Assembly (NCBI RefSeq): GCF_008935075.1
Contig: NZ_CP044545.1
Span: forward strand, 1,577,501 to 1,641,500
Length of the DNA: 64,000 nt
Direction of reading: 5' to 3'
DNA from: Pradoshia sp. D12
GTDB lineage: Bacteria > Bacillota > Bacilli > Bacillales > Pradoshiaceae
This document shows positions 51,509 through 60,980 of the stretch, in pieces. Under the pieces are notes generated by a model, which did no database searches, was not told the DNA's origin, and was given only the letters and a program-made list of their open reading frames with translations. The position numbers were made by a program, and so were the translations under genes. Position 1 is the stretch's first letter. Each line of letters begins with the position of its first letter.

Positions 51509-52546
51509 TTACTTCTTGCGTCGAAAACTCCACCATTTCTTTTCTGCTGGAACCATATCCTTTTCCTTTAAAGTCTGTTTATCTTGCTTATTTTTTTCTG
51601 TTTTGACTTTTCCTTTTTCCTTTGTTTTATTCTTTTTAACGTCTTTAAATTTCACTGTTTTTGGTTTTTCTATTTCTTTTGTAGGTGCCGCATCTCGGAA
51701 GCTCATGACCATTTGTTTAAAAGCTTCCTCTCGTTGACGGATGTCATTTCGATACTGGTCTAATTCATTATTCATCGTTTCGAAATACTGCTCGCGATCC
51801 TGATACATGGCCTCTGTTACACTTTTAATTTCTTGTTGTGTTTCAGTTACGGACGCAGAGAGGTCTGCAAGTAAGTCACGATAACCATCTGCGGCCGCTT
51901 CGGATATCCGTTTGGAAAACGATTCAAAGGCTCCCTCTGAAGACCTCGCAATGGTGGTCGTTAGTGCTCCGAATGTTTCGGATGTACGCTCTGATGCTTT
52001 TGAAACATTTAGAGAAAGTTTCCGTAACTCTCCGTTTGTTTTTATATTGGATCGTTGAATCGTTTTCGATAGGCCTTTAATCGTATCAATTGAACCTTGT
52101 GAAATTTCTTTTTTTACCTCTTCAATCATAAGGTTCCGATTATTTCGTAACTCTGCTGACATTTCTTTCATTAAATTATTCTTATAATCATCCATGGCTA
52201 CCAAGAAATCCTCCATCCTTGGTTCAGCTGGTTTTTCTACAACAGCCAAAGAGGTTCCGGAATCTTCAGAAGGGGGTTCTGAAACAGGCTGTTTTTCTTG
52301 AGTTAAATGTTTTTGTAGCATGTCCTTAATAATTTCCTTACTAAGATTTTTATCACGCATTTCCTTTATTCTTTTTAAAATTGAAATTTCAACTTCAGTA
52401 TAAAAACGGGCTCCCTGTTTAGAACGCGGAATAATTAATACGCCATTTAAGTCCTTTTCCCATTGGCGGATTGTTCCTGCAGGTACATTTATTCTCCGTG
52501 AAACTTCTTTAATGGAATATGCTCGTAAGATTTGATTATCTTTCAT
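51509..52546 (-). CDS. MerR-type HTH protein with long coiled coil (RacA-neighbour)
   Basis: The product has 345 residues. The N-terminal MerR-like winged helix (AYSIKEVSRRINVPAGTIRQWEKDL, about 8-80) is followed by a Pro/Glu linker, a long Ser/Thr/Glu-rich helical region (about 115-285) and a strongly basic tail of about 60 residues ending WWSFRRKK. The layout repeats that of the adjacent RacA on a larger scale. ATG 52546 is chosen because AAAGGA lies 9 bases upstream; the frame opens at 52642. It may be a DNA-binding or nucleoid-organising protein rather than a classical MerR regulator. That role is inference. Confidence 0.75.
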   Translation of the reverse strand: MKDNQILRAYSIKEVSRRINVPAGTIRQWEKDLNGVLIIPRSKQGARFYTEVEISILKRIKEMRDKNLSKEIIKDMLQKHLTQEKQPVSEPPSEDSGTSLAVVEKPAEPRMEDFLVAMDDYKNNLMKEMSAELRNNRNLMIEEVKKEISQGSIDTIKGLSKTIQRSNIKTNGELRKLSLNVSKASERTSETFGALTTTIARSSEGAFESFSKRISEAAADGYRDLLADLSASVTETQQEIKSVTEAMYQDREQYFETMNNELDQYRNDIRQREEAFKQMVMSFRDAAPTKEIEKPKTVKFKDVKKNKTKEKGKVKTEKNKQDKQTLKEKDMVPAEKKWWSFRRKK

Positions 52547-52869
52547 AATTAACAATCCTTTCCCTTTGTCGTTTAGGTATATTTGTATCTTTCTAATACA
52601 TGTATTCTTCACAGGCAATATACTTTTCCTGCTGCATGACAAAAGCTATCAAAACAAGTTGTATTTCTTCAGAGTCCTTGTTTTTATGTTCATTTCGGGA
52701 GGTTTACCTATCTAAAAACAGAGAATGCTGGGAAGGATTCATAATACGGACGAGGCATGGCAATTATATGCACGATAAAGGGGGAAACAGGATAGGTTGA
52801 AATATTTTGCGGTAGAAAAAAGTGAAGTTTGTAGCTTAACAGTAAAAAGGTGTAGGACAAAAAAAGCAA
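52547..52869. other. Intergenic stretch
   Basis: This 323-base region lies upstream of the racA operon. Its ribosome site lies at the left end. A 66-codon plus-strand frame (52600-52800) has no ribosome site and unlikely composition. No clear promoter was identified. Confidence 0.4.
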
Positions 52870-52899
52870 ATAAAAAAACCCTCAGCAAGTACCTGAGGG
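52870..52899 (-). terminator. Intrinsic terminator
   Basis: CCCTCAG/CTGAGGG arms (52879-52885 with 52893-52899), read on the minus strand, are followed by seven T (complement of the A-run at 52872-52878), directly after the small membrane protein gene. Confidence 0.85.
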
Positions 52900-52906
52900 C
52901 CAAACA

Positions 52907-53131
52907 TTAAGAATGTTCTTTTACAAAGTTATAAACAGAATATCCTAGCATTGCCATTCCGATAAAGAAGACAAACCCGCCTAACAAAACTCCGTTGGAA
53001 ATACTCTCAAGAACGGTTGTGTTGGAGTATACCTCAATACCATTTGGCTGTATGCTTCCGGAAACTTTAAAATGTCCTATAACAGCAAAAATAATGGAAA
53101 GTATAAATAACCCGTATGTTTTTAATTTCAT
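52907..53131 (-). CDS. Small two-helix membrane protein
   Basis: The product has 74 residues and two membrane segments (about 5-22 and 47-68) joined by a polar loop containing SIQPNGIEVYSNTTVLE. GGGTGGGG precedes the ATG. A terminator follows at 52870. The family is not firmly recognised and the function is unknown. Confidence 0.65.
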   Translation of the reverse strand: MKLKTYGLFILSIIFAVIGHFKVSGSIQPNGIEVYSNTTVLESISNGVLLGGFVFFIGMAMLGYSVYNFVKEHS

Positions 53132-53491
53132 TTGAACCCCACCCTTTGTAGGAATAGTAAAAAAATTTAAATTGTTACAATTATCGTAACAGATTGTGTA
53201 TATTTTGTGAACAAATAATGCTTAATTATTTTTTTGTTAAGAGATCCTTAATTACGCAGGGCTGATTTCCAGGAATTCATTGTTTGTTGAGCATAAAATT
53301 TACGGAAGTAAAAAGGTGAAAAATGAATCATTTAGATTTTGTTATTAGCAATCGGTGCAGTGATGTATTTAGTTTGCGAAAGTAAAACCCAAAGGATCTT
53401 ATATAGTAGCGAAAGTTGGCGTTGCTAATTTAGAGGGGATACTTCCTTTGAAAAGGTATCCAAATTAATGAAATCAAAAAAGATGTTCATG
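53132..53491. other. Intergenic stretch, possible gene debris
   Basis: No supported gene was found. A short plus-strand stretch near 53385-53467 reads open for about 28 codons (VKPKGSYIVAKVGVANLEG) without start or ribosome site and could be debris of a lost gene. Confidence 0.35.
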
Positions 53492-53496
53492 AGAAA

Positions 53497-53533
53497 AGGC
53501 CAGAGGGCATTTGGCCTCTGACCTGTTTTTTTT
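53497..53533 (-). terminator. Bidirectional terminator after the lipoprotein gene
   Basis: A 10-bp stem with one wobble (53497-53506 with 53515-53524) is flanked by eight T on the plus side and a TTTTC tail on the minus side. It lies 30 bases past the lipoprotein stop. Confidence 0.7.
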
Positions 53534-53562
53534 CATGGGCTTTCAATTTATGCTAAGATGAT

Positions 53563-53997
53563 TTACTGTCTTTCCAATTTGATAGTAGTAGTTGTTCCCA
53601 TAGCTGATGCTTCATAGGAAATCACACCATCTTTATAAGTGAAATCTTTAGTGTCAGCACCAGATGCTAACAAGGCACTGTCAGTTTTTTCTTTATCATT
53701 TTTAGATGTCCATTCATATTCATTAGTGGATTTAGTTGGCGCTTCATATGTGCCAGACCAGTACAATGATTTTGTTTCCCCTTTATCACTGATCCAGTTG
53801 ATTTCAATTGTGCCATCTGAAATAGTGGCTTCCTGCCAAGCTTCATCAGAATTGCTATTAATTTGAACCCATGTACCTGAAAGATCTAGTGGTTTAGCAG
53901 GTGTATATCCCTCCTGTTTACTACTAGATGAACCGCCACATGCAACTAACCCCGTGCACATTACAAGTGCAAGTATTATGAAAAAAAATTTCTTCAT
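53563..53997 (-). CDS. Hypothetical lipoprotein
   Basis: The product has 144 residues. The signal peptide KKFFFIILALVMCTGLVAC ends in a lipobox (LVAC), so the mature protein is lipid-anchored outside the membrane after Cys20. A Ser-rich linker leads to a small beta-rich domain starting LDLSGTWVQINSNSDEAWQEA, a pattern seen in many lipocalin-like Firmicute lipoproteins. AAGGAAA lies upstream of the ATG. The function is unknown. Confidence 0.8.
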   Translation of the reverse strand: MKKFFFIILALVMCTGLVACGGSSSSKQEGYTPAKPLDLSGTWVQINSNSDEAWQEATISDGTIEINWISDKGETKSLYWSGTYEAPTKSTNEYEWTSKNDKEKTDSALLASGADTKDFTYKDGVISYEASAMGTTTTIKLERQ

Positions 53998-54537
53998 GTT
54001 TTTTTTCCTTTCTCACGTAAGATACCTATTTTTGTAATTACATTTTAATGAACATCAGGGAAGAAAGAAATAGTTTTATGCCTTTTGGTAATAAGTTACA
54101 TTTTCTTGATGACTGCGCTAAGGCAAAGAGAATTCGAATACTTACGGATTAGGCCAAAGAAACTTCCGAATGTCCCTATTGCCAGAATGAATGTATAAAT
54201 AAAACACAGGAAATGTTTAAATTTATCAGTTAACCACCATAACATTCCGCATTATCTAATAATATGACTGGAGGGGAATAGCTCTATTTGATTGATGAAC
54301 CTCAGGAAATATAGATAGGATGCAATTATAAGAAGTTAATTGCAATCTTTATTTTTGTATAAATTCATCCTTAAATGAGGCTCTTTTGTTGATAAGCGGC
54401 ATTAAACGTACTATAGAAAGAGGAATTACACAGTATTTGTTGAAATATAAAGAAGTAATCAGGCAATATATATATTATTTTTTAGAGTAATGTCTACAGT
54501 GGAAGCTACATGAGTATGAATCAAGGGGAGATATTCA
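53998..54537. other. Intergenic stretch (540 bases)
   Basis: No supported gene was found. A short hydrophobic minus-strand reading stretch (about 54097-54240) ends in TAA but has no ribosome site, and may be remnant of a membrane protein gene. The right-hand 200 bases are very AT-rich with no good promoter. Confidence 0.35.
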
Positions 54538-55287
54538 ATGGAATTAGCCGCTCCATTCGCGATGGGGAATACAGCAAATATATATCTTTGGGATAATAAG
54601 ATTATCAAAGTATTTAAAGAGTATTTACCAGCGACGGAAGCAAGGTATGAAGCTAATAAGCAAAAGCTAGTTTTCTCTTTGGGACTTTCTGTTCCAGAAA
54701 TAGTGGATGTGACAGTAATAGATGGAAAACAAGCAATCATAATGGAGTACATTAAGGGCAGAACATTTGGCAGTATCGTATCTGAAAACATGAGTAAAGC
54801 TGAATATTACATGAGTATGTCGATTGATATACAGCAGGAAATACATTCGGTTATTGCTGATTCTCTTGAACTCATGACAGATAAATTAATACGCCAAATT
54901 GAGCAGGCAGCAGTTTTAAAAAGAAAACATAAGGATATTTTGATACAAAAAATGAATGAAATGTCATATGAAAAGCGACTTTGCCATGGTGATTTCCATT
55001 TATTTAATTTAATCGATTCGGACAATAAAGTAACGATTATTGATTGGGTAGATAGCAGCTTAGGAGATATTCGTGCTGATGTATGTCGGACGTATCTTTT
55101 GTATTCAGAAGTTTCAATGGAGTTGGCCGAAATGTATTTGCATCTGTATTGCGTGAGAAGCGGGTTATCAGAAAAGGATGTTTTGCAGTGGATCCCAATT
55201 ATTGCTGGAGCAAGACTAGCAGAGCATGTTTCCAAGGGAAAATCTAAACATCTACTGGAAATTGTTCATCAGCAATGTCCGCTATAG
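54538..55287 (+). CDS. Aminoglycoside phosphotransferase-fold kinase
   Basis: The 249-residue kinase is of the APH/choline kinase fold. The N-lobe lysine lies near KIIKVFKEYLP. The catalytic loop is CHGDFHLFNL (Asp152, Asn157), and the metal Asp169 is in TIIDWVDSSLGD. It phosphorylates a small hydroxyl compound; nothing shows that this is an antibiotic. GGGGAGA precedes the ATG. It is monocistronic. Confidence 0.87.
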   Translation: MELAAPFAMGNTANIYLWDNKIIKVFKEYLPATEARYEANKQKLVFSLGLSVPEIVDVTVIDGKQAIIMEYIKGRTFGSIVSENMSKAEYYMSMSIDIQQEIHSVIADSLELMTDKLIRQIEQAAVLKRKHKDILIQKMNEMSYEKRLCHGDFHLFNLIDSDNKVTIIDWVDSSLGDIRADVCRTYLLYSEVSMELAEMYLHLYCVRSGLSEKDVLQWIPIIAGARLAEHVSKGKSKHLLEIVHQQCPL

Positions 55288-55431
55288 GAAGAGATTTATT
55301 AAGATAACCTTATGCGTTAGATGGATTTTAATTTACATAATATAATTATGGTTTTGTACTTATATAAAAGCAGACCGTTTAAAAATATAAAAAACTCATC
55401 TTAGAGGGTAAGAGAATGGAGGAACCAGTCG

Positions 55432-55902
55432 ATGAGAAACTTTTTTATGGGGATGTTAATTTTCGTTTTACTTCTGATTACAGGTTGTTCAAATAATACA
55501 GGTAAAGAAAATGAAGCTAATGCTAATGAATTTCCTCCACATATGAAGGGAGAAGTAATAATTAATGGGATAGAGTATCAGCTGGAAAAAGGAAATTATA
55601 AATGGAAAAGGATTAACGGAGAAGAAGAAGAAATGGTGGAAACAGATCACGCCTCTCCTTATCGGATGGCGGACAGCATAGAATCAATTAAGGTTAAATC
55701 TAATCAAAAAGCCACTATCCAAATTGACGATAACCCAGATATTAAAATTTATTTATGGAATGAAAAGGGCAGAGGACAAGAAATCGAACATAAAAATAAA
55801 CAGTTTTATATTCCTGCAAGTAAAGGCCGTTATATATATGAAGTATTAGCTGAATGGAATGATGGAACGATATCTTATACCTTTGTGTTAGATATTGAGT
55901 AG
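55432..55902 (+). CDS. Hypothetical lipoprotein
   Basis: The product has 156 residues. The signal peptide ends in LLLITGC (Cys19), a lipobox. The mature part has an acidic Asn/Glu-rich linker, then a small beta domain with YQLEKGNYKWKR and IEVLAEWNDGTISYTF-like strands that resembles the extracytoplasmic sensor-like domains of Bacillus. GGAGG lies upstream of the ATG. The family is not recognised. Confidence 0.78.
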   Translation: MRNFFMGMLIFVLLLITGCSNNTGKENEANANEFPPHMKGEVIINGIEYQLEKGNYKWKRINGEEEEMVETDHASPYRMADSIESIKVKSNQKATIQIDDNPDIKIYLWNEKGRGQEIEHKNKQFYIPASKGRYIYEVLAEWNDGTISYTFVLDIE

Positions 55903-56148
55903 CATTAATAAGATTAATTAAAGGGTTTCTTTACTGAGTGAATCGCTCCCTGATATTAAATTTAAAATCTCTATTCCTTCATTATCTTAACCATTAAATG
56001 TATAATATATGAGGTATAATAGTAAAGTTGCTTCATTTATACATAGAATCTTGGAGAAACCAAGGGATTGTAACAAAAAGTATTGAAGTAAAAGCTTATT
56101 CGTATTACTATTTTTAAGTAGATATATAGTGGAAAGAGAGTGTTCATA

Positions 56149-56868
56149 ATGGGACGTAAATGGAATAACATTAAAGAGAAAAAGGCTTCTAAGGATGCTA
56201 ATACAAGTCGTATTTATGCCAAATTTGGACGTGAAATATACGTAGCTGCAAAACAGGGTGAACCAAGCCCCGAATCTAACCAAGCATTAAAAATGGTACT
56301 TGAACGTGCAAAAACATACAGTGTACCAAAAGCAATTATTGATCGTGCGATTGAGAAAGCTAAAGGCGGAGCAGAAGAAAACTATGATGAGCTTCGTTAT
56401 GAAGGTTTTGGGCCAAATGGTTCCATGGTGATTGTGGATGCATTAACGAATAATGTTAATCGTACAGCTTCAGAAGTCCGTGCAGCGTTTGGTAAGAATG
56501 GTGGGAATATGGGTGTCAGCGGATCTGTTGCCTATATGTTTGATGCTACAGCAGTTTTTGGTATTGAAGGGAAAACATCTGATGAAGTGCTTGAATTGCT
56601 AATGGAAGCAGATATAGATGTTCGTGATATCCTGGAAGAAGATGAGGCGGTTATCATCTATGCAGAACCGCATCAATTCCATGCTGTTCAAGAAGCATTG
56701 AAAAATGTGGGAATTACAGAATTCACTGTGGCAGAGCTTACCATGCTTGCTCAAAATGATGTAACATTGGATCCAGATGCACAGGCGCAATTTGAAAAAA
56801 TGATTGATGCAATTGAAGATTTAGAGGATGTTCAGCAAGTTTATCATAATGTTGATCTTGGTGAATAA
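56149..56868 (+). CDS. yeeI: YebC/PmpR family protein (YeeI type)
   Basis: This 239-residue cytoplasmic protein begins [20 protein letters not shown], the signature start of the YeeI branch of the YebC family. It contains [19 protein letters not shown] and the conserved [11 protein letters not shown] segment. YebC proteins were long annotated as transcription regulators; family members are now linked to relief of ribosome stalling at proline-rich sequences. ATG 56149 is preferred over GTG 56140, with GAAAGAGAG upstream. It is monocistronic. Confidence 0.92.
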   Translation: MGRKWNNIKEKKASKDANTSRIYAKFGREIYVAAKQGEPSPESNQALKMVLERAKTYSVPKAIIDRAIEKAKGGAEENYDELRYEGFGPNGSMVIVDALTNNVNRTASEVRAAFGKNGGNMGVSGSVAYMFDATAVFGIEGKTSDEVLELLMEADIDVRDILEEDEAVIIYAEPHQFHAVQEALKNVGITEFTVAELTMLAQNDVTLDPDAQAQFEKMIDAIEDLEDVQQVYHNVDLGE

Positions 56869-56879
56869 TTTTATTTAAT

Positions 56880-56914
56880 GTCTCTCCGGGGTATTCCTTT
56901 GGAGAGACTTTTTG
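56880..56914 (+). terminator. Intrinsic terminator after yeeI
   Basis: A perfect 8-bp GTCTCTCC/GGAGAGAC stem (56880-56887 with 56901-56908) is followed by TTTTTG. Confidence 0.75.
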
Positions 56915-56976
56915 TTTAAAGAAGGGGGATACAAGGTAATAAAATGTTAAAACATTTATTACTGGAGGTTTATCAT

Positions 56977-57177
56977 ATGCCCTACAAATCTGTTAGTGAA
57001 CTCCCAGATTCCGTAAAGGACTCGTTACCGCATCATGCTCAGGAAATATTTAAAGAAGCCTTTAATTCGGCAAGAGAAGAATATGATGAAGAAGAAACAG
57101 CTTTTAAAGTAGCCTGGAGTGCGGTGAAAAATAAATACAAGAAAAACGATGATGGCGAATGGGTAGAAAAAGAATAG
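56977..57177 (+). CDS. chaB: ChaB family protein
   Basis: The 66-residue protein begins MPYKSVSELPDSVKDSLPHH and contains AFNSAREEYDEEETAFKVAWSAVKNKYKK, the complete ChaB domain. ChaB was named beside the ChaA cation antiporter in E. coli and is a small helical protein of unclear role. ATG 56977 is chosen with GGAGG 8 bases upstream, rather than 56944. It is monocistronic, with no chaA nearby. Confidence 0.92.
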   Translation: MPYKSVSELPDSVKDSLPHHAQEIFKEAFNSAREEYDEEETAFKVAWSAVKNKYKKNDDGEWVEKE

Positions 57178-57188
57178 GCTAATTTAAG

Positions 57189-57228
57189 AGGAATACTCCT
57201 TTCGATTATGGAGTATTCCTTGTTTTTT
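57189..57228 (+). terminator. Terminator after chaB, overlapping the end of a convergent gene
   Basis: A perfect 11-bp stem (57189-57199 with 57210-57220) is followed by TGTTTTTT. The stop codon of the minus-strand gene at 57206 falls inside its loop. Confidence 0.8.
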
Positions 57229-57514
57229 CATAAAGAATTTTTAAATCATAAAATTTAGGGTGATTTAATAAATGAAGATTATCTGATAAGAGAATTTCTT
57301 TTAGGGCATCTTCCTTTGAAATGGGGTAGCCAATGCTTTCTTGTTCAATCCATTGCCTTTGTTCAATAATCAGATAGCTGCCATCTTCCAAGCATGATAT
57401 TCCTTTATGATAGGATAAGCCATCATTTAGTTGCTCCCAGTAATCTCGTTCAGTTTCTCCTTGAATGGATGCAAATAGTATATGTAATGGGTCATTTCCA
57501 AATACTTTAGCCAT
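57206..57514 (-). CDS. Hypothetical protein
   Basis: This 102-residue soluble protein has GGAGAT 7 bases before the ATG (57514). It begins MAKVFGNDPLHILFASIQGE and contains Trp/Tyr-rich helices (ERDYWEQLNDGLSYHKGI) and a Gln/Glu-rich middle. No family is recognised. Its last codons overlap the chaB terminator, so the two convergent genes are tightly packed. Confidence 0.65.
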   Translation of the reverse strand: MAKVFGNDPLHILFASIQGETERDYWEQLNDGLSYHKGISCLEDGSYLIIEQRQWIEQESIGYPISKEDALKEILLSDNLHLLNHPKFYDLKILYEKTRNTP

Positions 57515-57640
57515 CTGACAATCTCCTTACATAACCGATTTAAGAATATGATGTCCGAATGATATTCAGCTATACGGCTAATTCCTAATTGTATAAATTT
57601 AGATAAATCCTCAAATAATGAAATCATAATTCAGAAGAAA

Positions 57641-57677
57641 AAATAAAAAATCGGCAAGCAATAGTAGCTTACCGATT
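57641..57677 (-). terminator. Intrinsic terminator after the wall hydrolase gene
   Basis: AATCGGcAAGC and GCTTaCCGATT arms (57649-57659 with 57667-57677), read on the minus strand, are followed by a long T-rich tail. Confidence 0.8.
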
Positions 57678-57696
57678 TTGATTGATAAAGATATGC

Positions 57697-58473
57697 TTAT
57701 AGGCTTCTTGCACCTAAGTATTTTGGTTTCCAATAGGATGATGTCATATCAGCCTGTACAACACCGCTGGAGCCAGCGTGGATGAATTTATTGTTTCCAA
57801 CATAGATTCCCATATGAGAAGCACCGGAAGTATATGTTTCAAAGAATACAAAGTCACCTACAGAAGGTGTGTTTACTTTCTTCATAGTAGAGAAGTAAGT
57901 TGCTGTGTTAGTACGTGTAAAGCTTGGGCGTTCTTGTTTAACGATATAGTAAATGAACCCGCTGCAATCGAATCCTGATGGTGTTGTTCCACCCCATTTA
58001 TAAGGAGTGCCAATTAAACTTTTTGCCGTAGCAACCATGCGCTCAGCTTCTGATTTTGTAACCGTACTGCCTGAAGTGGTACCAGTTGAAGTAGTTGATT
58101 TGCTTACAACCAATACTTGTCCAACATAAATGGTGTCGCTTTTTAAATTATTCCAAGATTTTAAGTTTGCAACAGTTGTATTATAGGTATTTGCAATTTT
58201 CCATAAAGAATCACCGGATTTTACTGTATATTTCTTTGTAGAAGTGCTTGCAGTCGTATTTTCACCAATATTAAGTGTTTGACCTATGTAAATAGTATCA
58301 GACGTTAGGTTGTTTTCCTTTTTGATTGCAGACACAGTAGTATTATATTTAACTGCTAATTTCCATAAAGAATCACCTTTAGAAACTGTGACGGTAGCAG
58401 CAGAAGCAGCACCAGCAAAAATAGAAGACGCCAGGACAGCGGTAGCAGTAATAGATAAAACTTTATTCTTCAT
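57697..58473 (-). CDS. LysM-NlpC/P60 cell-wall hydrolase (LytE/CwlS-like)
   Basis: This 258-residue secreted D,L-endopeptidase cuts peptidoglycan stem peptides. A signal peptide (about 1-26, ending ASA) is followed by two LysM repeats (about 27-70 and 81-124; each with VxxGDSLWKxA). A Ser/Thr linker leads to the NlpC/P60 domain with Cys170 in GFDCSGF, His220 in ASHMGIYVG and His232 in IHAGS. ATG 58473 is chosen with GGGGGT upstream. LytE and LytF have more LysM repeats, so this is a short paralog. No clear WalR site was found. Confidence 0.92.
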   Translation of the reverse strand: MKNKVLSITATAVLASSIFAGAASAATVTVSKGDSLWKLAVKYNTTVSAIKKENNLTSDTIYIGQTLNIGENTTASTSTKKYTVKSGDSLWKIANTYNTTVANLKSWNNLKSDTIYVGQVLVVSKSTTSTGTTSGSTVTKSEAERMVATAKSLIGTPYKWGGTTPSGFDCSGFIYYIVKQERPSFTRTNTATYFSTMKKVNTPSVGDFVFFETYTSGASHMGIYVGNNKFIHAGSSGVVQADMTSSYWKPKYLGARSL

Positions 58474-58618
58474 GTTGACCCCCACTAAACTTAGTAAAAT
58501 TTTAAAGTACTAGCCTAGTGTAGTAGATTCGACAAAAAATTACTAGGTATGTTTCCTAAATGTAACAAAACAGAAAGTTTATTGTAATAAAAGTGAGTTT
58601 TCTGTGTTTTGGATAAGT

Positions 58619-58885
58619 TTACTTAATTGTAAAATTTTTATATTCAGTAGCGACCTGAGTGTTAACCTCTACATGGTTTATTCGACTATATTTTGGGCCT
58701 ATTCTAATTTTGCCAAGAAAATGATCCAATGCTTCTTCTGTTCCTTGTGCAACAATTTCTACATCACCATTTACTAAATTACGCACCCACCCGTGTATAT
58801 CATAATCTTTTGCTGTAAGCAGAGTAAAATAGCGAAATCCTACACCTTGAACAATCCCAGAGACAATTATGTGATATTGCTTCAT
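58619..58885 (-). CDS. acyP: Acylphosphatase
   Basis: This 88-residue enzyme hydrolyses acyl phosphates such as acetyl phosphate or 1,3-bisphosphoglycerate. The catalytic Arg18 lies in IVQGVGFRYF and Asn36 in GWVRNLVNGDVEI, both as in the family. AGGAGG precedes the ATG. It is monocistronic. Confidence 0.94.
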   Translation of the reverse strand: MKQYHIIVSGIVQGVGFRYFTLLTAKDYDIHGWVRNLVNGDVEIVAQGTEEALDHFLGKIRIGPKYSRINHVEVNTQVATEYKNFTIK

Positions 58886-59146
58886 TATTTATCCTCCTAT
58901 TCTGATATATAGATAGAATCCCAATATCTTTAATCCCAAGCATCTCAAATATTTAGAATTTACATGAGTGTACAAGACTAGGTGCTTCAGCACTACTTGT
59001 TTTAAGAATTCATATTTCTATATTTTAATGGTACTTATTTTTTATTTAACTATCAACAATAGGATGACGTACTAACCAAAGCTCTAATGGAATTCCTTAT
59101 ATGGTAGAATATAGTAAATAAAATTTATAGGGAGTAGGAGAGTGTC

Positions 59147-59689
59147 GTGTTGAAATACATATATTTAGTTCGACATTGTGAGGCTACCGGACAGGGTTCT
59201 GAATGTGATTTAACAGAAAAAGGGAAAATACAGGCGAGGGAACTAGCTGATTTTTTTAACTCTATTTCAATAGAGCGTATAGTCTGCAGTCCATATAAAA
59301 GGGCAATTGAGTCTTCTGAAGCAATTGCTGAAGAAAAGAATATACAGCTCGAATATGATGATCGTTTAAAGGAACGGATCTTATCTGGACATGATTTACC
59401 TGATTGGAAAAATAGATTATACCAATCGTTTTTGGAACGCGATGTTAAATTAGCCGGAGGAGAATCCAGCAATGAGGCTGCTAAAAGAGGTTTTACTGTA
59501 ATAAAGGAGGCATTGGATAGCGAGAATCTCAATATATTAATCGTAACACATGGTAACTTACTGACTTTAATCCTAAATCATCTGGATGAATCCTTTGGTT
59601 ACGAAACTTGGTTGGGTCTGACTAATCCGGATGTGTATTGTTTAAAGATAGATGAGGATCAAAGCAATATCACAAGGGTGTGGAAGTAA
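59147..59689 (+). CDS. Histidine phosphatase family protein
   Basis: The 180-residue product is a phosphoglycerate-mutase-like phosphatase. The catalytic motif is LVRHCEATG (phospho-His10; RHC in place of the usual RHG). SPYKRAIESSEAIAE follows, and the second catalytic His135 is in IVTHGNLL. GTG 59147 is chosen with GGAGTAGGAG upstream; the next codon is TTG, so a one-codon shift is possible. The substrate is unknown. Confidence 0.88.
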   Translation: MLKYIYLVRHCEATGQGSECDLTEKGKIQARELADFFNSISIERIVCSPYKRAIESSEAIAEEKNIQLEYDDRLKERILSGHDLPDWKNRLYQSFLERDVKLAGGESSNEAAKRGFTVIKEALDSENLNILIVTHGNLLTLILNHLDESFGYETWLGLTNPDVYCLKIDEDQSNITRVWK

Positions 59690-59818
59690 GTCACTGATGA
59701 CTCTCCGTTTTTGATTAGCAAGGTGAATAGGAGAGAATAAAATTTAGATTTCATGTCTTAGCATACATATTAATGGTTACTTTCCATGACTCGTTTAAAT
59801 TTGTCGGAGGTTTATAAA

Positions 59819-60886
59819 ATGAAAAAAAGAATCATTTTAACAGGTGGGGGATCAACTGGGCATGTTGCTGTCAATTTGGCGCTCATTCCCTATTTGATTG
59901 AAAGGGATTGGGAGATTTACTATATAGGATCTAAAGAGGGAATTGAAGTCTCTTTGATAAAGGAGTTTGATCGTGTCACTTATTTTCCAATATCCACAGG
60001 TAAACTTCGCAGATATATGGATATAAAAAATGTAAAAGACCCTTTTAATATTTTGAAAGGCTTTATGCAATCAAGAAAGATTATTAAGCGGTTACAGCCG
60101 TCCATAATCTTTTCAAAAGGTGGCTTTGTTTCCGTTCCTGTCATTCTTGCTGCGGCGAGTAGAAAAGTACCGATCATTTCGCATGAGTCAGACATTACAC
60201 CAGGGTTGGCCAATAAGCTATCATTGCCTTTTGTTCAAAAAATTTGTTATACCTTTCCGGAGGCTAAAAATCATATTCCTGCAGAAAAGTCTTTTTTCTT
60301 AGGGCCCATCGTAAGAGATGAACTGCGTCAGGGTGACCCATCGATTGGAATGAAAATATGCCAATTTAATACAAGGAAACCTGGATTATTGATCATGGGA
60401 GGCAGTCAGGGTTCTGAAGCAGTGAATAAGGCTGTGCGTAAGGACTTGGATCGATTGCTCAAAACCTTTAATGTCATTCATTTATGCGGAAAAGGAAAGG
60501 TAGATTCCACCCTACATCGTGATGGATATGCTCAGTTTGAATATATTAACCAAGGCTTGGCAGATATATTGGCTATGACAGCTGTGGCTGTTTCAAGGGC
60601 CGGTTCAAATTCTATTTTTGAATTTTTAAGTTTAAAAATTCCAATGGTCTTAATCCCGTTATCAAGGAAAGCCAGCAGAGGCGATCAAATCATGAATGCT
60701 GAATCATTTAAAAAGCAGGGTTTTGCCTATGTTATTGAAGAGGATGAGCTTTCGTTAAACACGTTAGCTGATAAGGTAGAAACTATATTTAAAAACAAAC
60801 AGATGATTATCGATAAAATGAACAATTTTGAGGAAGAAGATGGACTGGAACGCTTGTATGAATTGATTGATACCTATAAAATTTAA
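59819..60886 (+). CDS. MurG-like UDP-GlcNAc:undecaprenyl-pyrophosphoryl-muramyl-pentapeptide transferase
   Basis: This 355-residue glycosyltransferase GT28 protein has the N-terminal LTGGGSTGHVAVNLALIP, IIFSKGGFVSVPVILAA and HESDITPGLANKL segments. The C-terminal half has LLIMGGSQGSEAVNKAV and SRAGSNSIFEFLSLKIPMVLIPLS. MurG adds GlcNAc to make lipid II. No division or mur gene is adjacent, so this is likely a second, dispensable paralog of the kind found in some Bacillus. ATG 59819 is chosen with GGAGG 8 bases upstream. Confidence 0.88.
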   Translation: MKKRIILTGGGSTGHVAVNLALIPYLIERDWEIYYIGSKEGIEVSLIKEFDRVTYFPISTGKLRRYMDIKNVKDPFNILKGFMQSRKIIKRLQPSIIFSKGGFVSVPVILAAASRKVPIISHESDITPGLANKLSLPFVQKICYTFPEAKNHIPAEKSFFLGPIVRDELRQGDPSIGMKICQFNTRKPGLLIMGGSQGSEAVNKAVRKDLDRLLKTFNVIHLCGKGKVDSTLHRDGYAQFEYINQGLADILAMTAVAVSRAGSNSIFEFLSLKIPMVLIPLSRKASRGDQIMNAESFKKQGFAYVIEEDELSLNTLADKVETIFKNKQMIIDKMNNFEEEDGLERLYELIDTYKI

Positions 60887-60980
60887 TGTTGAAATGATAA
60901 GTATTATTCTATATACGAAAAAAGCATTAAAACAGAACACTAAACAGGATTTGTAGCCAAAAAGTAGGAGTGTCGGAGCA

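Noticed and set aside
51011-52546. RacA binding (ram) sites within the window
   Set aside because: No GC-rich TGACGCCG-type palindrome was seen. The known sites cluster near the origin, which this window does not show.
52600-52800. 66-codon plus-strand reading frame upstream of the racA operon
   Set aside because: It has no ribosome site, is Cys- and Arg-rich and does not look like a protein, and it overlaps the 5' region of the MerR-like gene.
57427-57627. 66-codon minus-strand frame upstream of the gene at 57206
   Set aside because: It has no ribosome site and overlaps the downstream gene, whose own start has a good site. At most it is leader sequence.
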